From Gemmatimonadaceae bacterium (GTDB lineage Bacteria > Gemmatimonadota > Gemmatimonadetes > Gemmatimonadales > Gemmatimonadaceae): DNA of 64,000 nt. Position numbers and translations under genes: made by a program. This document shows positions 56,494 through 63,888 of the stretch, piece by piece. The notes beneath the pieces are model-generated. The model worked only from the letters and a program-made list of their open reading frames with translations, was not told the origin of the DNA and made no database searches. Where the stretch lies: positions 99,095 through 163,094 of the forward strand of contig DASXKV010000068.1 of assembly GCA_036496605.1 (NCBI GenBank). The letters are read 5' to 3'. Position 1 is the first letter of the stretch; every line of letters begins with the position of its first letter.

Positions 56494-56616
56494 GCGCGGT
56501 CAGCTCCTCTCAATGTCGTGCGCTTTCAATGCCGCGATGGCGTTGCGACGCGGGAAGCGCGAGTCGAAACCTCGCATTTCATCTTCGGCGATGGAAGTGC
56601 AACGCGTGCACACCTA

Positions 56617-56645
56617 TTGCGTGTGATATGTGTGCTTCCTATATT
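56617..56645 (+). promoter_or_regulatory. candidate sigma-70 promoter
   Basis: TTGCGT (56617-56622), 17-nt spacer, TATATT (56640-56645). Best hexamer pair I found in the window; predicted start near 56652, pointing away from tdh. Confidence 0.5.
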
Positions 56646-56651
56646 CGCGTT

Positions 56652-56830
56652 TAGCGACTGTTCTCACTGAACGAGGGTATTGCGTGGATCTACCGCAACG
56701 AAGGTGCTCGTTCTCGACGTCGAACTCTGCGGCGAATGCGTTGACCGCCGCTGGTCGCTCTGCCCCCCTTCAACAACAATTCCAGGTTCCGTCATCAGCG
56801 CGCCGCATCAGCGGCGCGCGTGTCGTTTTT
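56652..56830 (+). ncRNA. candidate small RNA
   Basis: Bounded by the promoter at 56617-56645 and a GC hairpin GCGCGCCGC-ATCA-GCGGCGCGC (56798-56819) followed by GTGTCGTTTTT. The interval has no open frame of note and contains a C-run (CTGCCCCCCTTC, near 56760) of the kind that could pair with ribosome binding sites. The T-run starts six bases after the stem, which weakens the terminator call; the transcript could instead be the leader of the gene at 57063. Confidence 0.3.
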
Positions 56831-57062
56831 GGCGTGACCATCGAGTGTCACGATCGTTATTCGGCGCAGATGACGCCGTCATCTGCGTGCGTCGATGTAG
56901 CATGGCCAGCACGAACGCTCTGATGTAGCTGTCTCCAAGCTTCGCGCATCTCCGCGGAGATGCGTGTTGCGGCGATCGAAACGCCTCGGCGTTGCGTCGC
57001 CGTCTCGCCGGTCCACCGGGGGATCGATCGAGAGCAATACACTCCATTATGGAGAGGTTACC

Positions 57063-57164
57063 ATGGCTGCAAAGAAGCGCGGTGGTCGGAAAGGCGCCAA
57101 GAAGCGTGGTGGTGCCAAAAAGCGTGGTGGCGCCAAGAAGCGTGGTGGAAGAAAGCGCCGCTAG
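57063..57164 (+). CDS. 33-residue AKKRGG-repeat basic microprotein
   Basis: Encodes MAAKKRGGRKGAKKRGG followed by two more AKKRGG copies and RKRR: only Ala, Lys, Arg, Gly and Met, with strong net positive charge. The gene is supported by GGAGAGG (57051-57057) 5 nt before ATG 57063 and by a strong hairpin terminator 20 nt after the stop. Composition recalls the tails of bacterial histone H1-like proteins, so nucleic acid binding is the obvious guess; no family was recognised beyond that. Confidence 0.75.
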   Translation: MAAKKRGGRKGAKKRGGAKKRGGAKKRGGRKRR

Positions 57165-57182
57165 GCAACGCGCTCGTACGCA

Positions 57183-57215
57183 AGAAGCCGGCGAGTCTCG
57201 CCGGCTTCTTTCTTT
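57183..57215. terminator. intrinsic terminator after the AKKRGG gene
   Basis: AGAAGCCGGCGA (57183-57194), loop GTC, TCGCCGGCTTCT (57198-57209), then TTCTTTC. A perfect 12-bp stem with a T-rich tail on the plus strand; also faces the convergent ATP-grasp gene. Confidence 0.9.
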
Positions 57216-57229
57216 CTCTACATCCCGCG

Positions 57230-58213
57230 TCAGCGCGAGTAACGAGCGAGCGCCAGCTCGAGTATCCGCGCGATCAGTGCGTCGTACGCGAGTCCACCTT
57301 CTGCCGCCGCACGCGCGAACTCGCTCTCGCGTTCCAAATAACAATTCGGGTTGACTTCGATGACGTAGATGTCGTCGTTGTCCGTCACGCGTAAATCGAT
57401 GCGCGCGTAATCTCGAAGCCGCAATGCATTGAAGGCTTCGACTGCGACGCGTTGCATGCGCTCGCTGAGCTCCTTACTGACATCCAGCGGAAACACGGAG
57501 CGCGTTCCCGCGAACTGCTCGCCGCTTCCCGCGCCGTCATCGCCCCACTTCGCCTCCCAGCTTGCGATTCGTGGCACACCGGCCGGGAATCTCGAGAAAT
57601 CGAGCTCCATCACCGGCAATGCCTTCGCATTTGCGTTGCCGAGAACGCCAACGTAGAACTCGCGCCCTTCGACGAATTGTTCGACGAGCACGGGTTGCTG
57701 AAAGGCCGACTGCAATTCGTCGATGCGAGTGAATAGCTCGCGCAAATCGTTCACGACCGAATTGCTGCTGATGCCGAGTGACGCATCTTCCTGCGGGGGT
57801 TTCACGATCAATGGAAACGCGATGTCACCGGCCCAGTCGAGTGCTCCGCGAAACAGCGTCGCGAATTCTGGCGTGAGAATGCCATGAAAGCTCAGCACCT
57901 TCTTCGTGAGCGTCTTGTCCCCAGCGAGCAGCAGACCCGCGGGACTCGAGCCGGTGTAACGCAGCCCAAGCAGGTTGAGAAGGGCTGCGACGTTCGATTC
58001 GAGCGCACTCTTGCCGCCGAATGATTCGGCGAGATTGAACACGAGATCGGGTGGCCCCGACTTCAGCGCGTCGACGAGTGGCTCGACGCTGTCGTCGACG
58101 GCTAGCGGTTGCACGCTGTGATCACACGCTTCGATGGCACTGCGCAATTGCTCGAGCACCGGATCCACTGGTGGCTCGAGTGCATCCGCCGAGTGCATTA
58201 CGACGACCTTCAT
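57230..58213 (-). CDS. ATP-grasp ligase, D-alanine-D-alanine ligase-like
   Basis: 327 aa. ATP-grasp features: DLVFNLAESFGGKSALESNVAALLNLLG and YTGSSPAGLLLAGDKTLTKKVL at the N-terminal half, VKPPQEDASLGIS, VLVEQFVEGREFYVGVLG, and metal-binding IDLRVTDNDDIYVIEVNPNCYLE. Related to Ddl but encoded away from any cell-wall cluster. ATG 58213 overlaps the metallopeptidase stop (ATGA), so the pair is translationally coupled; it may ligate an amino acid onto a peptide or product that the peptidase processes. Confidence 0.85.
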   Translation of the reverse strand: MKVVVMHSADALEPPVDPVLEQLRSAIEACDHSVQPLAVDDSVEPLVDALKSGPPDLVFNLAESFGGKSALESNVAALLNLLGLRYTGSSPAGLLLAGDKTLTKKVLSFHGILTPEFATLFRGALDWAGDIAFPLIVKPPQEDASLGISSNSVVNDLRELFTRIDELQSAFQQPVLVEQFVEGREFYVGVLGNANAKALPVMELDFSRFPAGVPRIASWEAKWGDDGAGSGEQFAGTRSVFPLDVSKELSERMQRVAVEAFNALRLRDYARIDLRVTDNDDIYVIEVNPNCYLERESEFARAAAEGGLAYDALIARILELALARYSR

Positions 58214-59262
58214 GCTTCGACCGTATTGTGTCGTTCGTCGGCTTTTGTGCGCGCTGTTCGTCGGAGCGACTGCGTGTGCCGGTAATTCATGACCACGGCA
58301 GCCCCAAACGCCGTCAACTCGATCAACGTCGCCGCCTCCAGGCCGCTCACGTGCAGGCCAAGCGCACGCGCGCGCGCGATCAAGTGATCGAGCAGCGAGC
58401 GCACGACCGCCGGTGCTTCGCCGGTCCAGTACGACAGTCGCACGAGTATTTCTCGGTAGTGGCGCGCGATGAATTCATCGGCTGGCGTGCCGCCGGGTGC
58501 GTCCGCTCGCGCTGCGAAGATCCGACGGAGATCTGCGTCGAATTGGCGCGCATCGAGGATCGGAATATCTTCCACTTCGCTGTCGTAGTGTTCGGCGACG
58601 GTATAATTCATCGACTCGACAGGGAGGTCCTCGGCGGTCGGTGCAACGGCGTCGGGCTGCAAGTCGCCGATTTCCGCCATCACGCGATCGACATATTCGA
58701 GCTTCGCGAGCGCAGGCCATCCCGCGTAATCCTTTCGCCAATCGATGTCTGGTGTGAGCCATACTGCGAATGTCTCGGCAAAGTCTTCATCCGGATGCTT
58801 CTGCGCGTACCATCCGAGAATGTGTCGGACGTGTTGGCGGGAAAACGGATCGGCTCGATAGCGTTCGCGATACGGGCGAGCAAAGGAACCGAATGCGCGT
58901 TGCCAATCCGCACGATCATAGAGTTGGAATGCGTAATTGACCGCGTGTCCAGCTTCGTGCCGCAAATAGCGCATTGCCTCGACGTCATCTTCCACCGCGC
59001 CCGACATTTCCTCTTCGAGTCGTTCGAGACGCCGGTCGACCAAATAAAACGGCACGCCAATGATTGGCGTGCCGTCTGGACAGCCCCATTGGTCGGTCAG
59101 ATAAACCGGCGGTTTGAACGAGATCGACCGCGCCGCGAGCTCCTTGTACAGCTGGTCGATCAAACGCTCAACTCGAGAGCCGCGGATCTGAAGTCCCAGC
59201 TCCGAGATTCGCCTCCCCAGCAATGCACTGCGTTCCTCGGCCCACTCTACTGACTGGTCCAC
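58210..59262 (-). CDS. putative zinc metallopeptidase (HEXXH)
   Basis: 350 aa. Zinc motif HEAGH (His-102, Glu-103, His-106) with a downstream Glu-163 in DEDFAETFAVWL as likely third ligand, a gluzincin-like arrangement seen in the family annotated as putative zinc-binding metallopeptidase. No signal peptide, so cytosolic. Second half (~200-350) is helical with a region VEDIPILDARQFDADLRRIF. GTG start at 59262. First gene of the two-gene unit with the ATP-grasp ligase. Confidence 0.82.
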   Translation of the reverse strand: MDQSVEWAEERSALLGRRISELGLQIRGSRVERLIDQLYKELAARSISFKPPVYLTDQWGCPDGTPIIGVPFYLVDRRLERLEEEMSGAVEDDVEAMRYLRHEAGHAVNYAFQLYDRADWQRAFGSFARPYRERYRADPFSRQHVRHILGWYAQKHPDEDFAETFAVWLTPDIDWRKDYAGWPALAKLEYVDRVMAEIGDLQPDAVAPTAEDLPVESMNYTVAEHYDSEVEDIPILDARQFDADLRRIFAARADAPGGTPADEFIARHYREILVRLSYWTGEAPAVVRSLLDHLIARARALGLHVSGLEAATLIELTAFGAAVVMNYRHTQSLRRTARTKADERHNTVEA

Positions 59263-59308
59263 GTCTCTTCAAACGGGCAATCCCCGTACCGAACCCGACG
59301 CAATAGAA

Positions 59309-59334
59309 AAGGGCGCCAGTACAGTGGCGCCCTT
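59309..59334 (-). terminator. intrinsic terminator of the 51-residue protein gene
   Basis: AAGGGCGCCA (59309-59318) pairs with TGGCGCCCTT (59325-59334), loop 6 nt. On the minus strand the stem is followed by TTCTATTG. Lies 24 nt beyond the stop at 59358. Confidence 0.8.
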
Positions 59335-59357
59335 CAGTCAAATCCGATCCCAATGAG

Positions 59358-59513
59358 CTAGGCCGCTTTCGTGTCTTTTGAAACTGGTGCCAATTCCGGC
59401 GCTACGCCCCAGACGAATGAATGAAAAATTGGCGCGGGCTCGATCTGCCTGCCGCGTGAAATTATGATCCCGACAGGTTCGTTCGCGCGCGGATCCTGGG
59501 TGGAAGCCTTCAT
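59358..59513 (-). CDS. hypothetical small protein
   Basis: 51 aa if ATG 59513 is used. Contains NEPVGIIISRG and IFHSFVWGVAPELAPVSKD; not recognised. Support for reality: it ends 24 nt before a strong terminator pointing the same way, and TACTAT sits close upstream of the ATG, as in a leaderless or short-leader promoter. No ribosome site is visible. A longer reading with 20 more residues is open. Confidence 0.5.
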   Translation of the reverse strand: MKASTQDPRANEPVGIIISRGRQIEPAPIFHSFVWGVAPELAPVSKDTKAA

Positions 59514-59703
59514 ATATAGTACTGGGCTAGGTCTCTGCCGAGACATCGATAGGAACGAGCCGAACCGGGGCACGCGACGAGAACGGTTCGCCGCTATGCG
59601 CCCGGTCGCTCAGTCATTAGCTTCGGTCCCCTCTAAAGCAGTCTCGGTGCCACGGTCGCACGCAGCGATAACTTTCGATAATTCAACGACATAGAAACAA
59701 GAA

Positions 59704-59725
59704 AAGCCAGCAGCAATGCTGGCTT
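59704..59725 (-). terminator. intrinsic terminator of the methyltransferase-like gene
   Basis: AAGCCAGCA, loop GCAA, TGCTGGCTT. On the minus strand the stem is followed by TTCTTGTTTC, a T-rich tail. Located ~50 nt past the stop at 59779. Confidence 0.82.
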
Positions 59726-59778
59726 GTATTGCTTCGACACGATCGCATTGAGACCACCCGTGTCACTCCGAATGCCTA

Positions 59779-60546
59779 TCACGTAATCTCCTTCCGCGCC
59801 AGGAACATCTCACTGCTTCCATCGCGCTCGAGAGATACAGCCCACCCGCGGTAGCGATTCTCCAATTCCTGAAGCGTTGGAGCGGTGCGCTGTGTGTCGG
59901 AAGGCACGACGAGATGAATACCACCGTCGGCTGTTGCGCTTTGCAGAAGTCCGATGACGCGCGCTCGTTGGGCAGCGGACAATCCTCGTAATGCATTCGA
60001 ACTCACAATCACCGCATCCAGTTCGGCGTCAGGCGCCCACGCTGACCAGTCCGCCCTCAGCGCGTGAACTCGTTCTCCGAGACCGGCCGCCGCGGCGGCG
60101 CTGAGGACGCGCTCCACTACATCATCCTCCGCGGCGACGGCTGTCACCTCACAACCATTCGCGGCGAAATACAGTGCAGGGCCTTCGGCAGACCCGGCGA
60201 CCAGCACTCGTGCCTCGCCCGTCGGTCGTACCGCTCGGACGAGGACGTCGTCCGCCTGCAAGCCCCAATGCTCGGGCCGGCGAAGCTCGTTTAGCAGCTT
60301 CAGGCGTCGACGCCGCCAAGTCTGGTAGCTCGGAAGCCGTAGTCGACAGAAGATCAGCCGATCCACTTCCTCGCAGAGAAGCAATTCCGTCAGCGCAAGC
60401 TGCGGCTCTTGGGTGAGCATCGCGACCGCCTCATCGCCGATGCTCAACAGCGCGCTTCGAGGGATCGACTCCTTGTAACTCTCGATCTCCTCTTCGACGA
60501 ACAGTTCGTATTCGTACTTGAGGGAGCGTGCTGGTCGATTCGCCAT
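59779..60546 (-). CDS. protein with methyltransferase-like Rossmann domain
   Basis: 255 aa. N-terminal ~95 residues are helical and charged (YELFVEEEIESYKESIP). From ~110 a Rossmann pattern resembles class I SAM methyltransferases: VLVAGSAEGPALYFAANGCEVTAVAAEDD, VHALRADWSAW, LDAVIVSSNALRGLS, then a final beta hairpin. Glycine motif (AGSAEG) is degenerate, so activity is uncertain. Stand-alone, ending at a terminator. Confidence 0.65.
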   Translation of the reverse strand: MANRPARSLKYEYELFVEEEIESYKESIPRSALLSIGDEAVAMLTQEPQLALTELLLCEEVDRLIFCRLRLPSYQTWRRRRLKLLNELRRPEHWGLQADDVLVRAVRPTGEARVLVAGSAEGPALYFAANGCEVTAVAAEDDVVERVLSAAAAAGLGERVHALRADWSAWAPDAELDAVIVSSNALRGLSAAQRARVIGLLQSATADGGIHLVVPSDTQRTAPTLQELENRYRGWAVSLERDGSSEMFLARKEIT

Positions 60547-60620
60547 GCGCTCGGGGTGGCTGCTCGTGAGCAGAAGCTAGGTTCGCTGGAGAGTTACGCA
60601 AGTGCGAAACGCTTGATCGT

Positions 60621-61523
60621 TCACGCGGGCTCGACGTGGACGGTGATGTCGGCCGGCCCGTACGCGGATGCAACGGCCTCCTCGACGCGATCGGCCAGGG
60701 AGTGCGCGAAGTCGACCGGAGTACTGCCTGGTACGGCGATCGTCAGCTCCGCGAACAGCACTCCGGATGCGGTGTAGCGCGATCGTACGCGGCGCACCTC
60801 CACGATGCCAGGAATATCCGCAATGATGCGCCTCAAGTCGCCAGCTTGCACTGCGCGTTGATCGACGAGAATAGGAATGGATCGCCGCAGGATGCGCCAG
60901 CCGCTGAATGCTATGATCAACGCGACAGTGATGGCGAGTACGGCATCGACGTGACGTCCGCCGTGTCGGCCGAGCACGAGTGAGATCAGTGCGAGCATCG
61001 TTACCAGAATGTCGCCGCGCGTGTGCTCGGCGTCGGCCAGCAAGAATGCGCTTCCGATCTGCCGCCCGCACCGACGTTCGTACCAGACGACAAAGGCATT
61101 CACGAAAAGGGTCGCGCTCACGATGCCGAGGTCCGCGCGCGCAGTATGCGTTATCGATCCACCGCCGATCAGCGTCGTTACACCCTCTCGCATCAACTCG
61201 AAGCAAGAGATCGAGAGAAATCCGACGATCCCCAGCGCGCCGAGCGTCTCGAACTTGTCATGGCCATACGGATGGTCCTCGTCAGGCGCGCGAGCGGCGA
61301 TGCTGACCAATGACATCCCGATGACATTGTTCAGCGTGTCCAGCCCTGACTCCAGTGCTGCGCCCAGCACCGTCAGCGACCCGGTGCGAACGCCGACGAT
61401 CAATTTCACCACGACGACAAGCGCATTGAGCGCGAGAACCTGCCCGAGTACCCGGCGTACGGCCGGAGAACGTTCGTCGAGCCGCAGCGCATTCGGCGTG
61501 CGTTGTTGAGGTCTTGCCGTCAT
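60621..61523 (-). CDS. cation diffusion facilitator (CDF) family transporter
   Basis: 300 aa. Six membrane helices and a C-terminal cytosolic domain (~215-300). Family marks: TGSLTVLGAALESGLDTLNN in helix 2, PDEDHPYGHDKFE in the following loop and AEHTRGDILVT in helix 5 with the HxxxD metal pair. Exports divalent cations such as Zn, Mn or Fe; the metal cannot be assigned. ATG 61523 is chosen; a GGGAGG lies 13 nt upstream, farther than usual. Divergent from fpg. Confidence 0.88.
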   Translation of the reverse strand: MTARPQQRTPNALRLDERSPAVRRVLGQVLALNALVVVVKLIVGVRTGSLTVLGAALESGLDTLNNVIGMSLVSIAARAPDEDHPYGHDKFETLGALGIVGFLSISCFELMREGVTTLIGGGSITHTARADLGIVSATLFVNAFVVWYERRCGRQIGSAFLLADAEHTRGDILVTMLALISLVLGRHGGRHVDAVLAITVALIIAFSGWRILRRSIPILVDQRAVQAGDLRRIIADIPGIVEVRRVRSRYTASGVLFAELTIAVPGSTPVDFAHSLADRVEEAVASAYGPADITVHVEPA

Positions 61524-61586
61524 CGTGTCAACTTCACCTCCCTGGGTAAGCCGAGTCAACAACACAAATCGATTGCGAATACGTGC

Positions 61587-62399
61587 GTGCCTGAGCTTCC
61601 GGAGGTCGAGCGAGCCGTTCGCGCTCTGCGCGACGCAATTGATGGCGCAATCATCGAGCGCGTGAGGGTTCTCCATCCTTCACTGCAACGTCGCGTGTCG
61701 CGCGGCGCACTTCGAATGTTGCGGGGAGCCCGTGTCGGCAGGGTGGAGCGACGTGGCAAGCACCAGCTGATTCATCTCGAAGATGGTCGAGTCATTCACG
61801 TGCACTTCCGCATGAATGGAGACTGGGTAATCGGCTCGAGCGCGGACCCGCTGCCGCGGTTCGCGCGCGCCGTGTTCGAGTTCACGAGTGGTGTGCGCGT
61901 GGTATTGGAAGACTCGCGCGCGCTTTCGACGCTCGATATCCATGCGGCAGGCTCAGCGCTGCCGATCGATCTTGGTCCTGAGCCGCAGGATCCGGCGCTC
62001 ACGCCAGAGCGCTTTCGCGCATCGCTGGCACGACGCAGAATCCCGATCAAAGTCGCACTGCTTGATCAGCGAATCATCGCCGGGCTAGGGAACATCTATG
62101 TGTCAGAGGCGCTTTGGCGCGCGAAGATCGACCCGCGGTTGGCTGCCGCCTCGCTGGAACTCTCGGATGTTCGCCGCCTGCTCATCGCGATTCGGACGGT
62201 GATCGAGCGTGCGACGGGAGCGCGGTACACGAGCACGGAGGGAGCACGGCTCGACGTCTATGATCGCGAGGGCCGGCCGTGTCGGCGTTGTCGCTCGAAG
62301 ATCGGCCGCATCGCACAGTCGGGTCGTTCGACGTATTATTGCCCTCACTGCCAGCGCGGCGCTCCCGTTAGTCGAGTGCCTCGATCAGCGCGCTCTTGA
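61587..62399 (+). CDS. mutM: formamidopyrimidine-DNA glycosylase family protein
   Basis: 270 aa. The start PELPEVERAV (Pro and Glu of the catalytic N-terminus) fixes GTG 61587. Lys in RRGKHQLIHL, helix-two-turn-helix IIAGLGNIYVSEALW and a C-terminal zinc finger CRRC...CPHC are intact. Excises oxidised purines (or is a Nei paralogue; not separable here). Overlaps the convergent RlmI-like gene by 32 nt. Confidence 0.9.
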   Translation: MPELPEVERAVRALRDAIDGAIIERVRVLHPSLQRRVSRGALRMLRGARVGRVERRGKHQLIHLEDGRVIHVHFRMNGDWVIGSSADPLPRFARAVFEFTSGVRVVLEDSRALSTLDIHAAGSALPIDLGPEPQDPALTPERFRASLARRRIPIKVALLDQRIIAGLGNIYVSEALWRAKIDPRLAAASLELSDVRRLLIAIRTVIERATGARYTSTEGARLDVYDREGRPCRRCRSKIGRIAQSGRSTYYCPHCQRGAPVSRVPRSARS

Positions 62400-63567
62400 G
62401 ATAGCCGGTCTCGGGAATACCCAGAATCTCTGGGTGGTCGAGAGGCTGGCCCCGGAGCTCGCGAAGCGTCAAGCGTCGCCCCGAGTCCGACGCTGCCGCG
62501 CGAAGCATGTCGAGGAAGAGGGGAGTCGTTAGGTGAAAGCTGCAGCTCGCCGTGAGAAGCATCCCTCCCGTGGTGAGCAGCTGCATCGCGCGCAGATTGA
62601 TTTCCTTATATCCGCGAACTGCCGATGGAATCGACGCTCGGCTCTTGGCGAATGCCGGCGGGTCGAGAACGATGGTGTGGTAGCGTTCGCGGGCTCTCTG
62701 CTGCGCCTTCAGAAACTCGAACGCGTTTGCCTCGATGAAGTCGATGTTCGAGAAGCCATTCAGCGCCGCGTTCGTCTCGCCGCGGCGCAAGGCCTCACTC
62801 GATACATCGAGCGCGGTCACGTGCGCCGCGCCAGCGGCGAGATGGAGTGCGAACGATCCGTGATAGCTGAAGCAGTCGAGCGCTCGGCCGTGCGCGCGCG
62901 CTCCGATGGCGACGCGGTTCTCGCGCTGATCGAGAAAAGCGCCGGTCTTTTGCCCATCCCAAGGCGCGGCCAAATAGCGAATGCCGTGCTCGCTGACTTC
63001 AATCTCGCGCGGCACGTCGCCGGCGAGCAGCTCGACCATTGTCGTCAGATCCTCCTTGCTGCGGAGCGGCACGTCATGTCGCGCAAGAATGCCTAACGGT
63101 TTCGTGAGGGCCGAGAGTGCGGCGACGATCCGGTCGCGAAAGCGCTCGATCCCCGCGCTCATCAGCTGCACGACGATCCAGCGATCGTATCGATCGCAGA
63201 CGAGAGACGGACAGGCATCACCTTCGCCATGGACGAGTCGGTAGGCATTCGTGCGTTCTGCGAGTGGCGCGCGGCGCGCGACCGCAGCTGTGAGCCGGTC
63301 GCGCCACCAGCTCTCGTCGAGTGAGGCGCGCGGGTTGCGATCGAGCAGGCGGAGGGCGATCTCCGAGGTGGGACTCCATAGTGCGCAGCCGAGCTCGCGA
63401 CCGCGCTGATCGCTCACGATGACGGCGCCTGCTGGGGCGTCGGGGCGAGTGAGCACGTCGCTACGGTAGATCCACGGATGGCCCTGGGCCCATCTTCGCG
63501 CTCCCTTCGACGAAACGATTGCCGAGTCGAGTGCCTGGCGTCGTCGCGCGGTTGCTTGCGGTTTCAT
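62368..63567 (-). CDS. class I SAM-dependent rRNA methyltransferase (RlmI-like)
   Basis: 399 aa. PUA-like N-terminal domain (GHPWIYRSDV), central RlmI/YccW-like region with GEGDACPSLVCDRYD, then a C5-methyltransferase domain: DCFSYHGSFALHLAAGAAHVTALD, VLDPPAFAKS and a late TASCSFHL Cys. Probably a 23S rRNA m5C methyltransferase. Notably it lies next to and divergent from the 23S rRNA gene. ATG 63567; the start is approximate. Confidence 0.88.
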   Translation of the reverse strand: MKPQATARRRQALDSAIVSSKGARRWAQGHPWIYRSDVLTRPDAPAGAVIVSDQRGRELGCALWSPTSEIALRLLDRNPRASLDESWWRDRLTAAVARRAPLAERTNAYRLVHGEGDACPSLVCDRYDRWIVVQLMSAGIERFRDRIVAALSALTKPLGILARHDVPLRSKEDLTTMVELLAGDVPREIEVSEHGIRYLAAPWDGQKTGAFLDQRENRVAIGARAHGRALDCFSYHGSFALHLAAGAAHVTALDVSSEALRRGETNAALNGFSNIDFIEANAFEFLKAQQRARERYHTIVLDPPAFAKSRASIPSAVRGYKEINLRAMQLLTTGGMLLTASCSFHLTTPLFLDMLRAAASDSGRRLTLRELRGQPLDHPEILGIPETGYLKSALIEALD

Positions 63568-63594
63568 CGAGTCCGCTGCGATTTCGGTGCGGGG

Positions 63595-63623
63595 TTGAAT
63601 TGGGCTTCGAGAGCGGGTACTAT
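63595..63623 (+). promoter_or_regulatory. candidate rRNA promoter
   Basis: TTGAAT (63595-63600), 17-nt spacer, TACTAT (63618-63623). Predicted start near 63630, some 260 nt before the 23S 5' end. Confidence 0.4.
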
Positions 63624-63738
63624 TCGGGCCCTTTCGCGTTGTCCGAGACCGATCGCAGTGCATGGGTCGGACTTGAGCCGATCGCGAAGGATGAATTAGG
63701 ATTCATGGCTCGGCGCGAGCCCAACAATGCGCGCCAAC

Positions 63739-63755
63739 GCTGTTTGAAAAGTGAA
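63739..63755 (+). promoter_or_regulatory. boxA-like antitermination element
   Basis: GCTGTTTGAAAAGTGAA closely resembles the GCTCTTTGAAAA-type boxA found in rRNA leaders and 16S-23S spacers, where NusB/NusE load for antitermination. Its place 130 nt before 23S fits that role. Confidence 0.5.
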
Positions 63756-63888
63756 GGCAAGGTAGATCGTGGGATGTGAATCCAAACATCGTCCGAGCGT
63801 CGTCGCATTCGCGAGGTCGTTCGTGTCGATGGCTGAGAATTGCAACTCACTTGTAAGAAGCGCGTGCTCTGCTTGTCTATAGTGATGT

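Larger units (their letters stand above)
56494..57062. other. 569-nt intergenic region rich in dyads
   Basis: No credible protein gene on either strand. It holds the tdh promoter (minus), a good plus-strand promoter at 56617-56645, three notable dyads (56798-56819, 56865-56887, 56945-56964) and the leader of the AKKRGG microprotein. The perfect 20-bp palindrome CGCATCTCCGCGGAGATGCG occupies 56945-56964. Confidence 0.6.
63568..63888. other. 23S rRNA leader region
   Basis: 321 nt between the RlmI-like gene and 23S. No 16S rRNA, tRNA or protein gene is visible. Contains a candidate promoter (63595-63623) and a boxA-like element (63739-63755). The rest probably folds into the 5' processing stem of pre-23S, which needs the missing 3' side to check. 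Confidence 0.6.

Noticed and set aside
63519..63779. Plus-strand 86-codon frame upstream of 23S
   Set aside because: It overlaps the start of the RlmI-like gene and spans the rRNA promoter and boxA; no ribosome site.
63855..63883. TATAGT just before the mature 23S end as rRNA promoter
   Set aside because: The only -35-like TTGTAA is 21 nt upstream, and initiation there would leave no 5' processing stem; the pair at 63595-63623 fits better.
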